NCBI GenBank assembly: GCA_038030265.1
Contig: CM075942.1
Coordinates: forward strand, 14,590,029-14,654,028
From: Corythucha ciliata
Lineage: Eukaryota > Arthropoda > Insecta > Hemiptera > Tingidae
Direction: 5' to 3'
DNA: 64,000 bases
The stretch's first letter is position 1; each line of letters opens with the position of its first letter. Under the pieces are notes generated by a model, which was not told the origin of the DNA, made no database searches, and was given only the letters and a program-made list of their open reading frames with translations. Made by a program: the position numbers and the translations under genes. Positions 48,450 to 59,899 of the stretch are shown here, in pieces.

Positions 48450-51058
48450 GTTATTTCTCCATCAAGAAAAAGTTGATATCTGTTTGATCTCGGAAACTCA
48501 TTTCACGAGGTCATCTCACATGAAAATCAAAGGCTACTCGTGCTATCGTGCGGACCACCCAACAGGTAGACCGCGAGGAGGAGCAGCCATCTTCATTAAG
48601 AGCACCGTTCAACACTACGTGGAACCCAGTATCCAGGAAGAGTTCATGCAAGTAGCAACAGTTAAAGCATCCGTAAATAGCAAAAGCTGTAGCATTTCTG
48701 CCATCTACTGCCCTCCACTGCCCTGCACTGAAAGAAGAGGAATACTTATTGTTAATGGATAGTCTGGGTGCTAATTTCGTCATCGGCGGGGATTTCAATG
48801 CAAAGAACACATATTGGGGCTCGAGGCTAACAACCACAAAAGGACGAGAGTTGTTCTCCGCTGGGAGAAGAAAAAATTGCAGTTTCCATTCATCAGGAAA
48901 GCCTACGTGTTGGCCCAAGGACCCATTAAAGACTCCAGATCTCATTGATTTTTTTGTGGTCAAGGGAGTATCGGACAACTTCATTCACGTAGAAGACTGT
49001 GGCAGTCTAATGTCAGATCATTCTGCTATCGTTCTTACGATTAGCGGCTCAATCATTTTGAAGGAAGACCGGCCAAGGCTAGTCACTCAACGCACTAGTT
49101 GGGATGTTTTCAGGGAATACGTCGCCTCTGATATTAACCTTTCAGTCCCTCTAAAATCACCGGAACAATTAGAAGAGGAAGCTGGGAACTTCGTCAAATG
49201 TATTCAGCGAGCTGTTTGGTCTGCCACGCCTACAGAAAACATTGCAAGAATCAGCCATACCACATATCCCCGTGAGGTTAGAGAGCTGGTTAGGGAAAAA
49301 AGAAAGGCGAGGAAACTCTGGCAAAACAGTAGAGCTCCTTGTGACAAAGCAAAACTGAATAGGCTAAAGACTCGGCTTGACGCCCTGAACAAGGAAATCA
49401 AGCAAGAAACACATGCCAGACTATTGATGGAGTTAACTCCAGGAAAGGACACGGATTACTCCCTGTGGAAGATTACTAAATCGCTTAAGCGTCCCAAAGA
49501 ACACATTCCTCCGATTAGAAAGCTGGACGGAGAATGGGCCAAAAGTCCCCGAGAGAAAGCTGAACTATTTGCAGAGCCCCTCGAAGAAACATTTATGCCG
49601 CTGCAAGGGGAAAGAGATGAGGAAGACCTGCCGACGCTGCCTCCATCAGCGTCTTCGCAATATATAAGACCGGTAACGTTTAATGAGCTTAAATATGCAA
49701 TAAACAATCTCAAAACAAATAAAGCTCCTGGGTATGACCTCATAACTGGGAATGTCGTCAAACTACTCCCGGAAGTAGGAATGCGTATGTTACTCTACCT
49801 CATAAACGCATCGCTGAGACTCAAATACGTACCTCGTTGCTGGAAAGTGGCAGAAGTGATCATGATCCTGAAACCTGGTAAGGAATCATGCGAGAAAACG
49901 TCGTACCGTCCTATATCATTGTTACCAGTGATCTCCAAACGCTTCGAGAGGTTACTCGTGAAGAGATTAAAAGCCATAGTCAAAGACAAGGAGCTTATCC
50001 CCAATCACCAGTTCGGGTTCAGGGAAAAGCACTCCACTATTGATCAAGTGCATCGCATCACTCGGGTGATTGAGAACTCTTTAGAGAGGAAGCAAGTCTG
50101 CGCGAGCGTGTTCCTTGATGTTTCCCAAGCATTTGATAAAGTCTGGCATCAGGGTCTGCTGTACAAACTTAGAAGAAACTTGCCGGACCAATACTTCCAC
50201 ATTCTCAAGTCGTACCTCTCAGAAAGACACTTCAGGGTGAAGCACGAAGGAGCGTATTCATCATTAAAGAGGATAAATGCTGGTGTTCCCCAAGGAAGTG
50301 TACTTGGGCCGCTGCTGTATCTCCTCTATACGAACGACGTCCCTAGCAGTGGGGACACAACAATTGCAACGTTTGCAGACGACACAGCCCTACTGGCGGT
50401 TGCAGAGTCTGTTGAAGAAGCAACATTACAACTACAGCACACAGTAAATAATGTATGTCAATGGGCCAAAAAATGGCGACTAAAACTGAACGAACTCAAG
50501 TCCTCACACATCTACTTCACAAACAAGAAAATAATCAATACACCAATAATTATCAACGGACAACAGGTACCCATAGTAAACACCGCTAAATACCTGGGTA
50601 TGACACTCGACACTAAGCTTAAATGGAAAGAGCACGTTAAGAAGAAAAATGAAGAACTAAAACTGAAGTTTAGAAGACTGTTTTGGTTACTTGGTAGGCA
50701 CTCTGAGCTCTCCATCCATAACCAATTGCTAATATATAGAAAAGTGCTGAAGCCAGTATGGACGTATGGAATTCAGCTCTGGGGTTGTACAAAAAAGACC
50801 AATATTAAGGTCATACAAACATTCCAGAACAAGGTACTGAGGAGCATTGTCAATGCCCCCTGGTATGTTCGCAATGATGACCTCCACCGAGACCTCAAGG
50901 TGGAAACCGAAAAAGAAGTAATTGAGCAGCATGCGCTCAAACACCAACACCGTCTTCGGGAGCATATGAACCCGGAAGCACTTCGCCTCCTGGACAACGG
51001 TGACGTCGTCAGGCGGCTACAGCGGACAAAACCCATGGACCTTGTGGTGTCGTGGTAG
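48376..51058 (+). pseudogene. Jockey ORF2: endonuclease and reverse transcriptase
   Basis: Apurinic-type endonuclease that nicks target DNA, fused to the RT that copies the RNA there. Starts MKRQNTVTIAAWNANGLGQH; motifs ISETHF, then after a frameshift near 48730, GGDFNAKNTYWGS, LIDFFV and SDHSAIVL. RT motifs: NKAPGYDLI, SYRPISLLPV, QFGFREKHS, QAFDKVWHQGLL, GVPQGSVLGPLLY, and the catalytic FADDTALL (about base 50373), then YLGMTLD. The C-terminal tail (APWYVRN..LHRDL) ends at TAG 51056-51058. The RT part is open over 769 codons; the single endonuclease frameshift probably inactivates the copy. Confidence 0.93.
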
Positions 51059-51263
51059 TGACAGTGAGGTGCGTGCGTGCTCGTAGGAGGAAGGCCACTG
51101 GGCCATGAACTCCAATAATGTTGTAAATTGTATATAAGTAAATTAACTTGATGGGCTCAGGCTCAGTTGTTATAATACAGATACCTATTGATAAAGATAT
51201 CTAAAAATGAAAAAAAAGAAAAAAAAAAAAAAGAATTCGCTCCGGCAGCTGGCGGTCGGAAAG

Positions 51264-52063
51264 AGTGCATTTCATTCCGTATACGGATACCCTAAGCCGT
51301 CCCAGAAGTAATAATTTTGATACCATAATTTGTTTCATTAAGCCGAACTTCTTCCTCTTTTTTCACCACCCTCTCTTCAAAAATGTCGAAAAGTTTCGGT
51401 AGTTTTCCAAGGGCTTTGTTATATTAAATTTTTGTGCCGTATTTTATAATACCTAAACGTGTGAATTTAAGCTTTTTTTTTAAAAATTTCATCCCCCATT
51501 TCACCCTCCCCCATCAAAGTTCTCGATAAATCTCAATGGAACCCAGGGCTTTCGTTACATTAAATTATTGAGTCGAATTTTAGAGCGCTAAGATGAACTA
51601 GCGAAGTTCAACGCTATTTTTACACTTCCACACCGGAAGGACCACCCACCATCTTGACTTTTTCGAAAAATTAAAATACGAATCAAAGGCTACTATAACA
51701 TGGAGTACACGTACCGCATATATAGTGCTTCTAGAATCAACTGGTAATTTATAGTGATTTTTTGACCATTTCAACCCCTATTTTCTCCCCCTCCACCTCG
51801 ACCGATTTGGCCCAAATCCAATACCGACCGGGGTCTTATGACTACTGATTTTTGTGCCAAAGCGCGTTCCGCTAAATTGATTTCTTCGAGAGTTATCGTG
51901 CTAACAAGAAAACGGCCATAAGCTTATATATATATATATATGAATCCTGGAGACCACTGAATTTGTGTTCTAGAGGTTCTGAAACGTGAAAAAAACATGA
52001 CATGACCCATTTTTGCCACCATCACACCGAGACCAATAGTGCATTTTCAGAATGAAATGCACT
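51264..52063. mobile_element. ~800-bp element with 14-bp inverted ends
   Basis: AGTGCATTTCATTC at the left end is the exact complement of GAATGAAATGCACT at the right end. The right end is itself preceded by AGTGCATTTTCA, giving a terminal hairpin. There is no coding capacity. It fills the space between the Jockey A tail (about 30 bases away) and the second copy of the 5' block (two bases away). A (TA)n tract lies near 51923-51941. Confidence 0.55.
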
Positions 52064-52065
52064 AA

Positions 52066-52497
52066 AAAAGTTTGAAGAAGTAAATTGGCGAGTCTCGAGT
52101 ATAGCTTTCAGATAAGAGGATTGCCCCGTCCTGGCTACGCCCATGTAAATATGTACTATTTTAGAAAGCACTTAATTTATTTTTGAAGCAAAAACCTGTG
52201 TTTTAATTGTTCCTCCCGTTCTAAAATTACAGCACTTTTAAAAAAATAAGTATTTTTTAGGGTGCTTTTGAGGATCCAAAAGGACCATAGGACCACACCA
52301 ATAAAGTAGTACTTTCCTCCCTAAAGATGGACCTCTTAGTCTCTCGTACGTATGTTACATGATCAAGCATCGCCGTGTTCCCGTGTAACGTGGCGTCGGA
52401 GAAGGTTATAGGGCGGTGCCAAGTCATCCACACTGCCAGTTCGACCGCTTTTGGACGACAAAATTTAAATTTTGGGGTTTCAGAAAATGTTTATCAG
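52066..52497 (+). repeat. Jockey 5' block, copy 2, with different continuation
   Basis: 52066-52410 matches 46692-47027. After GAGAAGGTTAT the Jockey copy runs into ORF1, but here the sequence continues AGGGCGGTGCCAAGTCATCC. Bases 52354-52497 match 52981-53122 almost perfectly. Confidence 0.8.
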
Positions 52498-52500
52498 ATA

Positions 52501-52609
52501 CAACGAGCGTACATCTCAAAGCCTTAAATCGAATTGACTGCAGCTAAGCCTGCAGTGGACGATGTCACATCCAATTTGAGCCTTTGGGATGAACGCTCGT
52601 TGTAACGTC
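52501..52609. mobile_element. MITE-like hairpin, ~108 bp
   Basis: TACAACGAGCGT and ACGCTCGTTGTA are exact complements, and pairing continues through CATCTCAAAG and CTTTGGGATG for about 30 bases per arm. Confidence 0.75.
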
Positions 52610-52980
52610 GCTCGAAAACGCTTCCAGTGGAAGACAGATCCAAGGCCCCTGAATACGAACGAATAGGGGAAAAACTAATTCCATCAACAATAATTCAATA
52701 AATAAGAAGCTTACAATCTTACAATTGGGTCGACGCCAAGTGCAGTTATTTTGGCGTGGTAACGCTCTCGGAGAGCATCGACAAGGCTTTCAGCGTATGA
52801 GATTAGCTTTGTGGGGTACATTTCACTTCAAAATAATTATATGAAGTCACAGAAGGTAACTTTATAATAAGAAAAATGACTTTTTCTTAAAATTCTCTAT
52901 ACGAAGACTCAGCAAGCTGCCCACCAAATTAGAATTTTCACTCTTATCAGTGAAGGTTAGGCATTCGTGTCCGCTCCCGA
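52610..52980. other. Unassigned sequence between repeat copies
   Basis: No gene or clear repeat recognised. Confidence 0.4.
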
Positions 52981-53122
52981 TGTTACATGATCAAGCATCG
53001 CCGTGTTCCCGTGTAACGTGGCGTCGGAGAAGGTTATAGGGCGGTGCCAAGTCATCCACACTGCCAGTTCGACCGCTTTTGGACGACAAAATTTAAATTT
53101 TGGGGTTTCAGAAAATGTTTAT
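52981..53122 (+). repeat. Partial third copy of the 5' block and its continuation
   Basis: Starts ATGTTACATGATCAAGCATC and ends AAAATGTTTATC, matching 52354-52497. Beyond this point the two copies differ. Confidence 0.85.
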
Positions 53123-53126
53123 CCAC

Positions 53127-53202
53127 GCCAAGTAGAATGTAATATGTTACTAAAGTTTTCGTTGAATAAAAATAAAAAAAATAAAATAGCCAAGTAGAAT
53201 GT
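53127..53202 (+). mobile_element. Tiny 3' LINE remnant with 14-bp target duplication
   Basis: GCCAAGTAGAATGT occurs at 53127-53140 and again at 53189-53202. The 48 bases between end in an A-rich tail (AATAAAAATAAAAAAAATAA). This is the signature of a severely 5'-truncated LINE insertion. Confidence 0.7.
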
Positions 53203-55611
53203 TGTAAACAAGACACCTAAGTTCTCTGCACCCCTCCCCTGACGGTACAACCGAAACTTGGGCAAAGTACCAGTTATCATGCCCTTCTCGCTCCTTTTTT
53301 ACAAATCTGGGAAAAAATCGCGTGTGAGCGGGTATGGAAAGGGGAGGGGGGTAGAGTCACCTTGACGGAAGGATAACTCACCAAGATAAAGAGCTAAAAA
53401 GTTTAGTTTCCCCCCCCCTTCACAATTCACCACCAACAGAAAAGTTACACCAAACACCACGAGATATTGACGAAAGGGAAAGAAAGTGCACGGTTCTAGG
53501 AAAGGGGATCCTAGGAACGCGGGAAAAAAATTTACGACATTCATGATTCGTTGGGGTAGTTGTGTGGGGAAGAGGCGGAGAGGGTGTCCGGTCGGAAATA
53601 AGGGAACCTGAGAGTACCCGACAGGGCTAGCCCACCCCTCAAAGATTTAAAGAGGCGTTTTTCATTAGGGAGGCCACCCACTCCCGTCTTAATCGGCGTC
53701 AAATAATTATTAGATTTAACGACGGTTTTGCCATTACAGGGTGGCCATCCAGGAAAATTTGGTCGAGCGGAGTGGGACCACAAGGCAAATAGTTAATTTT
53801 TGGGTACGCGTTGCTAGGGGAGTAAACATTTCATTGGTTCAAATGTGAATAGCGTTAACGTTAGCGGAGCTGTTTGCAAAATCTCTCTATTATTATTTTT
53901 TTATTTTTTTTGTATCATGCGTTTCCAGACCTATACGAATCAGTGCAAACAGTGATACACGAAAGAGATCACAAAACAAGCCGCGTGCTTTCTTGTTTTC
54001 TCGTTGAAACAACGCGTTGTCATAAATCCCCGAAGGGAGAGAGATACATATCGCTGCAATCGGGAAACGGTGAGATTTATTTGGGAAATTTGGGGCTGTC
54101 GTCCATCACAATGCGAGATCCTTGATTGAGAATTTGAAAGCTTTCCGAAGCGTGTCCAACTTTTTATCCATTAAAACAATGAATTGCTACGCGATAAATG
54201 TCACACTTATAAAAAAAAAAGGGGGTAGCTTATTTTTATTTCATTCCTTGGTGATGGTACGGTTGGGGGGGGGGGTTACAAGTGCTCGTTGACAAGTGTT
54301 GGTTAAAAGTACTCCAACGTGTCCCATTTAAACGGAAGATTTAAGGGGGCCATTTCACGTCTGGAGTGTGAGTGGTTGGTGTTGGGTCGTGGAGGAGAGG
54401 GGGCACGCGAAACGATTTCTAATTACGTAAAATTCACAGAAAGATAAACGCAACACACGTCACATTTGTCCCTCACTGCCACTACCCGACCGCATGCTCT
54501 TTTGGCAGTGTCTCCTCCACTGCTATCTGGGAATCATATGGGGCGAAACTTGACACGGGAATTCCATTAGTAGCCACGCTTTCTTCGAGGGAAATGACAA
54601 AAGTTGCTTACCCTCTACCACTGTACAGCAATAACAAAAACAAAGAATAAAGAAAAACAAGACACTTCAACTAAAAAAAAATTTTGTTGATAAAACGTGC
54701 CAATTAAATTTAATTCGTCATTTATATACACAGCACCCGAGTCCACGAAGCTTGATGAGCCCGACGTTCTAAAATGACTGTAAGAAGAGCCCTCCCTGGC
54801 AGTCTTTCCAAGCCTTGGATCTTTGTTTCCATAATAAGCTCCATTAAGGGAATAATCTAGAGAACAGAGAGGAGAGTGGGAGGGGGGTCATGTAGTTACA
54901 GTTTCATTTCTTGTTCCAGAGCAAAGGGATTTTGAACGATATCTTGTTTCCTAACAGCCATAAGCTTTACGGAAGAGAACTTTAAATGCCAGGACGATTA
55001 CATTGGCATGATTGGGAGGGGGGTAGAAGGAGGAGGGGGTAGAGTCATTTTGAGACACTTAAAACCCGATAAGCATACGCCCTTTTTTTGTGTGTGTCAT
55101 AATATCGTAGATGAAGGTGACGGATTTGTGGATCGAAGAGGTTTTCCCTCGAGGGAGGGATGTAAAAAAAAAGGGAAGTGACCCTACAGACGGGCGCTGT
55201 GCGATGAAATAACGAATGGGGGAAAGCACGACGATAATACTACGGGAGCCAAAAGCCCTCTCTTTCACCCCCGCTTCAGCAGTTTACACCCCCGGGTAAT
55301 GCGGGGATGATGTGAGGCATGGAGAACGAAGAAAATCCTTTTGACCGGGAGGGGGGCTGGAGAGTACCATGGGACTGTGGAAAGTTTTAGAAAAAAAATG
55401 GCGCTTTGAGAGAAGAAATCTGAAAACGTTGGAAGACGAGGTCGCGTGAAATCAATTTCAGTAAACTATAGGCGCCAAAATAGTCAAATTTTCAACTGGT
55501 ATGCCGCCTCCGAACACAAAATGGGCGTTTTTTAACTCAACCTGATGTGACGGGACAACTTGAGACAGTGATATTCATTTTTTTCTTTTTTTTTTTTATC
55601 TTCTGTTTCAG
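53203..55611. other. Intergenic or 5' intron, no firm gene
   Basis: Several G/C runs (53410, 54262). A candidate exon at 53929-54069 has a good acceptor and donor but no recognisable product. The end of this stretch is the pyrimidine tract leading to the acceptor at 55610-55611. Confidence 0.4.
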
Positions 55612-55862
55612 GCCCCCGAAGTGGTGATGTTGGACCCTAGAGGCGGTTAATGTCATGTCGAGTGAGCGACTTGACTGTTTGACCGTTCTCTCTCCGCTCA
55701 CCGCCTTTCTGTCGCTAGCCATCGTCTCCGTTGCCATTTCCACCAATTGCTGGCTATTGACAGAGGAGAAAATGCCCAATCCCGCTTTTAACGGCACTGG
55801 CGACAACGAGTACCTGCCCAAGTACACCGTGTCGGGCTTGTGGTCCCTGTGTCAAACTGAAC
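55612..55862 (+). CDS. Stargazin / CACNG-like protein, first coding exon
   Basis: Exon with acceptor TTCTGTTTCAG at 55601-55611 and donor GAAC|GTGAGT at 55863. The coding part starts at ATG 55655 and yields 69 residues, leaving phase 1. It has a short cytosolic start, a first membrane helix (LSPLTAFLSLAIVSVAIST), then an extracellular loop with NCWLLTEEKMPN, an NGT glycosylation sequon and SGLWSLCQTE. The W...GLW..C pattern is that of the claudin/PMP22/stargazin superfamily, and the sequence resembles insect stargazin-like AMPA-receptor/calcium-channel gamma subunits. A short upstream ORF (55627-55650) precedes the start. The remaining exons are not evident and are probably beyond the window. 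It could instead be another claudin-like protein. Confidence 0.7.
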
Positions 55863-57939
55863 GTGAGTACATATATACTCGTACCACCCGGCACAGTCCC
55901 AGGCCTCGCGGATTTAATTGATCGAATTATTACTTCTTCCTTTTAAAAAACTCAATAACCCCCCCCCGCCCCACACAAATTTCCTAAAGATTATTTTAAC
56001 ACACACGTAATCGAAGAATTTAAAACTAAGAGCCGTCTCACCATAAATTAATTAATTAATTCCAAAGAGGCTTAAAAATCCGAGTTACGCGCGAACTTTT
56101 CGGCAGTTTCCCATACCACCCCCTTCCTCACCCATTAAAAGAGGATTAGTTCTCAGTAAAAAGGGGTTGAGTTTTAGCCGCCGCACAACTCACGCAGCGG
56201 TAAAGTTTTCGGGGCGAAAAGTTACACAGTCAACAGTGCGGAGAGAACAGAAACTCGCACGGTGCGGTTTTTCGTCGCGATTCACGAACCCACCCCGTTA
56301 TTTTTTTTTTTGCGAGAAACTTTACATCGGAGTTATGACGTCGTTTTCTGGCAAATAGTTGATGAAAACTATTTCCCAATGTTGAATGGGAGGGGGGGGG
56401 GCACTTGTGTCGCAACAAAAAAACGTTTCCCTCTTACTCTCATCTATACACTCATCGAGTAGTGGAATATTGCGTTCAATTAATTTCCTCCCTTTCAACC
56501 CCTCACCCCTTCACTCCTAAGAAACCGAGCTAGTTTCATCAGCCGTTGCCGATTTATATCTGACGATATAGAGCGAGGGTGAAGAGAAAGTGCCTTTTAG
56601 TGGTTGCAATCCTTCTCAGTGCCTGGAGCCTCTCGCCCCTCCCCCCACCACCAACTCACTACTATCACGCTGTATATTTCCATTTGAAATTACACCGAAA
56701 TTGATTCAGTTTCAGGATGATTCACAGCGGTGAGAACATCTGTTGCTGAGACTATTGCTGTGCTATGATGGTAGGGGTGAGGTGTTGAATTAAATCCTAA
56801 GACGAAGCAAAAAAAGAACACTCTCCCGACGAAGTCGTCAACGGGGTCAGTCCGACTAATTCGTTATTCACGAGGCGTTCCACTTTTGTGGAAAAGCTGT
56901 CCAGGAAATCGGACGGTGGAGGGTGGGGTCTAAAAGTTAAGAAATGTACGTTTTTGAAAGGAAGATTGAGTGGCCGAGATGTGACACACAGGGCGATGTG
57001 GGCCGAGAAAAGGAAAAAAGATGAAAGAGCGCCTTAGGGTGCGATATGTCACTCCCAAAAGTCTCTCCTATTTTAACTTCTTTGCCCTTAAGGGAGGGGG
57101 AAATGTTTTGCTAACGGGTGCTGAGCTGTTTTTTTTCCCCTCCCCGTGGCATATATATACCTTCTGGGGGTTACTTTTAACCCTTGAGCACTCGAAAGAT
57201 CCTGTCATCAACATCAAAAGTTTTATTCAAGCCCGTCACGTAGCATTCATATTTCTATTTGTACATTTTCCCGGCCCACCGGTGTTACCACCTACGGTGT
57301 TTTGGTGAGCTTTAAGCAGATTTGGATGGCTGGGGCGAGGCACGACACACTTACAAGTCTACAGGAAACGCAAAGGATAGAGACCCAGAGGTCGCAATGT
57401 CCCGGCTAAGCCACACAGTGGTCAAGCTCGTTTGCGATTCCTCCTCCACCTTTTGGTCACGTTCGGCCAAACCCTGAACATGAGCTGACACTTCAATGGA
57501 CTCATCTCGCCACCCTGGTGTCTAGCTTTCCCTTCGTGTCAACGCATTTTCACAATTTCAGGAGAACGCGTGTTCGCATTTTCATTGACAACGCAATTTC
57601 ACAGCCGGCAGTCGAAGATAATTCGACTCGCACCAATCCTCGCCGTACGCCTCGACGCACAACAAGACCACAATAAAGCTCCCATATTGGTTTCTAAACT
57701 TGTAAAGGGATCCGCGAACAGGCACGGACGCAGCATCCCAGACAAACCCTTCTGCAAGAATCATTCAAATAACCCGGCCATCCACCGTCCATACAGGGTT
57801 GAACGTACCTCGTCGGACACGTCAGCAACTTGGCAAGCCTTCAGGTTGTGGGGGGAAAACTTTCACAGAATTGACCATAAGGCCCTGCTACAGCCGAAGA
57901 AGGGTAGGCTCCTGGCGAAAGCGGGTTAGGCTCTTTAAA
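55863..57939 (+). other. Probable intron of the stargazin-like gene; no other gene seen
   Basis: Several G/C runs (55963, 56391). The open frames lack motifs and none continues the claudin fold convincingly. Confidence 0.4.
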
Positions 57940-59360
57940 AATTTAGCCGAAATGGCGCTTTTCTTGAGCGCGAATTTGGTAATGCGCTAAAGTGCTGGTA
58001 TTGAAAGCAAGTTCACGGATAAAAAAAAAGTGAAAAATTCACCGATTCGTGACATCTATAGTGGTACATTTGCGATGATAATTGAGAAAAAGCGCTATTT
58101 GCTATTCTGAAAGCTAGTTCATTGCGGAATTGAGAAAATAACTAATCCACGGCTTCTGGAGACAACTCCGCGGCTGAAACAGAGACGTAACAACTCATAA
58201 AAAGACCTTGAAAAATAAAAATTCGAATTTGGGTTTCTTTGGGCTCTCTTTTCGAAGCTTCCTGTGGGTTGTGGTTACTACAGAGAAAACACGCTGATTC
58301 CCAGTTTCTGAATTTCTATAAAACGGCTAATATTGTGAAGACGCGTTAATTTGATGCTCTTGGGGCAAGTACACGGCTAAAAGATCAGAAATAGAGGAAA
58401 TATTCGTAGCTAAAATTATGAAAAAGCGCTCATTCGTGGCTAACATTAGGAGAATCCACTGATTCGCGATTTCTCGAAGCAAATTCAAAACCGCAAATTC
58501 GCAGTGTACGGAGGCCCTTTTAAGGCAGAATTTTGAAAAAGCATTACTGTGCTGTTCTTAGAACCATTCCGCGGCTAAACTGAAGAAAAAGCACCAATTC
58601 AAGGCTAGAACTGGGAAAAAACGCTCATCCGCAGCTGAAATGTCGAAAACCCCACTAATTCACGGCTTATGGAAAAAGAGCTAGTTCACAGTTGAAATTG
58701 AGAAAGATCGCTCATTCCTAGCCCTAACATAAAATGGCTGGTTCACAGCTAAAATTGACAACAGCCCCAATTCGCAGCTCAAGTTGAGAAAACTACCCGC
58801 TCATTCAAAGCTAAATTGAGAGAAAGCGCTAATTCACGGCTAAAATGGAGAAAAAACGTTCATTCATTGCTAAAAGTGAGTCAATATGCCATTTCGCTGC
58901 TAAAATTGCAAAAAAGCGCTAAATGATGGCAAAACAAGTGAACGATTGCGTATTCATGCTCAAAATTGAAACCACTAATTTGTCGATAAGTTGAGCTGAT
59001 TCGCAGCTGTTACATAGAGAAAATGCCCTCATTCGCAGCTAAAATGCTGAAAAAGTGCTAGGCCGCAGCTGAAATTGGCAAAAGGCGCTAAAGGGGGACA
59101 AGCACCATTTGATTTGATTCGCGGCTAAAATTGAGAAAAATGGCTAATTCATTGCTAAAAGTGTGTAAAATTTATATTTCACGCTAAAATGAAGCAAGAG
59201 CGCTAATCTATGACTAAAACTGTAAAAATGGCTGATTCATGTTCAAAGCTGACAAATACCCTGATTCGTTAAGAAAAACTGCTCATTCAAAGCTAAATTA
59301 AGAAAAAAACGCAAATTCACGGGCAAAAGCACTTATTCACGGCTAAAATTGGTAAAAATC
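57940..59360 (+). repeat. Family C ~30-bp array, forward, ~1.4 kb
   Basis: The largest block of the GGCTAAAATTGAGAAAAA plus GCGCTAATTCAC family, about 45 diverged units. It ends about 60 bases from the stop codon of the minus-strand secreted-peptide gene. Confidence 0.8.
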
Positions 59361-59416
59361 CAATCCAGCAGCCCAGGATCCCAGCAGCTCAGTTCAGAAA
59401 GTCCAAAGATGATCCT

Positions 59417-59599
59417 CTAAGAGCTTCTGTGAAGGTCACTAGAGGGCAAAAACTGCTCCTTAGGGGTCATTTTGGCCGTGTCCGACTGCATTTTACGATT
59501 GACCATTGTCCGAGCTGCTTTGGCTGGGTGTGGGTGAATATAGCCAATGGCCAATTGACTTGAGAGAGCCCAAAGTGATAGAACGACGGTGAATAACAT
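59417..59599 (-). CDS. Small secreted peptide precursor, 60 aa
   Basis: ATG at 59599 opens MLFTVVLSLWALSSQLAIG, a typical signal peptide. The remaining 41 residues (YIHPHPAKAARTMVNRKM... ending DLHRSS) are basic, lack Cys and contain an RK pair that could be a cleavage site. A 67-base GT-AG intron (59622-59688; donor CAG|GTGAGT, acceptor TTTTCCAG) lies in the 5' UTR, and a TATA-like box sits at 59900-59908. The layout (TATA, non-coding first exon, small intron, short secreted product) matches the gene at 36.5 kb, though the peptides are not alike. Family unknown. Confidence 0.6.
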   Translation of the reverse strand: MLFTVVLSLWALSSQLAIGYIHPHPAKAARTMVNRKMQSDTAKMTPKEQFLPSSDLHRSS

Positions 59600-59899
59600 A
59601 ATTGTTTGACTTTTTTGGAAACTGGAAAATAATTTAAATTTGCAGTCAAAGTTCCAAAATTGACTGTTGTTGTTCTTATCAAACTCACCTGCCCGAAAAT
59701 ATTGAAGTTATCGTCTGTGTGACTTATTGTTTGGTCAGCTTCCACCCATTCCCATTCCGTCGTGGTATTAAATTTGGAATCATTGAGCCGTTGAAAAGTT
59801 TTGTTTGTTGGTTTTTTTCATATTTCACAACACACGAACACACACTACTACACTTCACTATTTCTACACTTCACGAACCTTAGCGCTTGTCAAGTCGAG

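Larger units (their letters stand above)
46692..51232 (+). mobile_element. Jockey-clade LINE, nearly full length
   Basis: Contains a 5' segment (46692-47027), a gag-like ORF1 with zinc knuckles, an ORF2 with endonuclease and RT, a short 3' UTR and an A-rich tail (about 51210-51232). ORF1 and the endonuclease part carry frameshifts and a stop; the RT part is open. I found no clear target-site duplication. The 5' segment is also present, without ORFs, at 52066-52410. Confidence 0.9.

Noticed and set aside
51264..52063. Reading the 800-bp inverted-end element as part of the Jockey 3' region
   Set aside because: The Jockey A tail ends about 30 bases before it and the ends are exact inverted copies, which a LINE would not have.
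53003..53197. 64-aa frame sharing its start with Jockey ORF1
   Set aside because: It is only the translated 5' block repeat and soon enters unrelated sequence and an A-rich tail.
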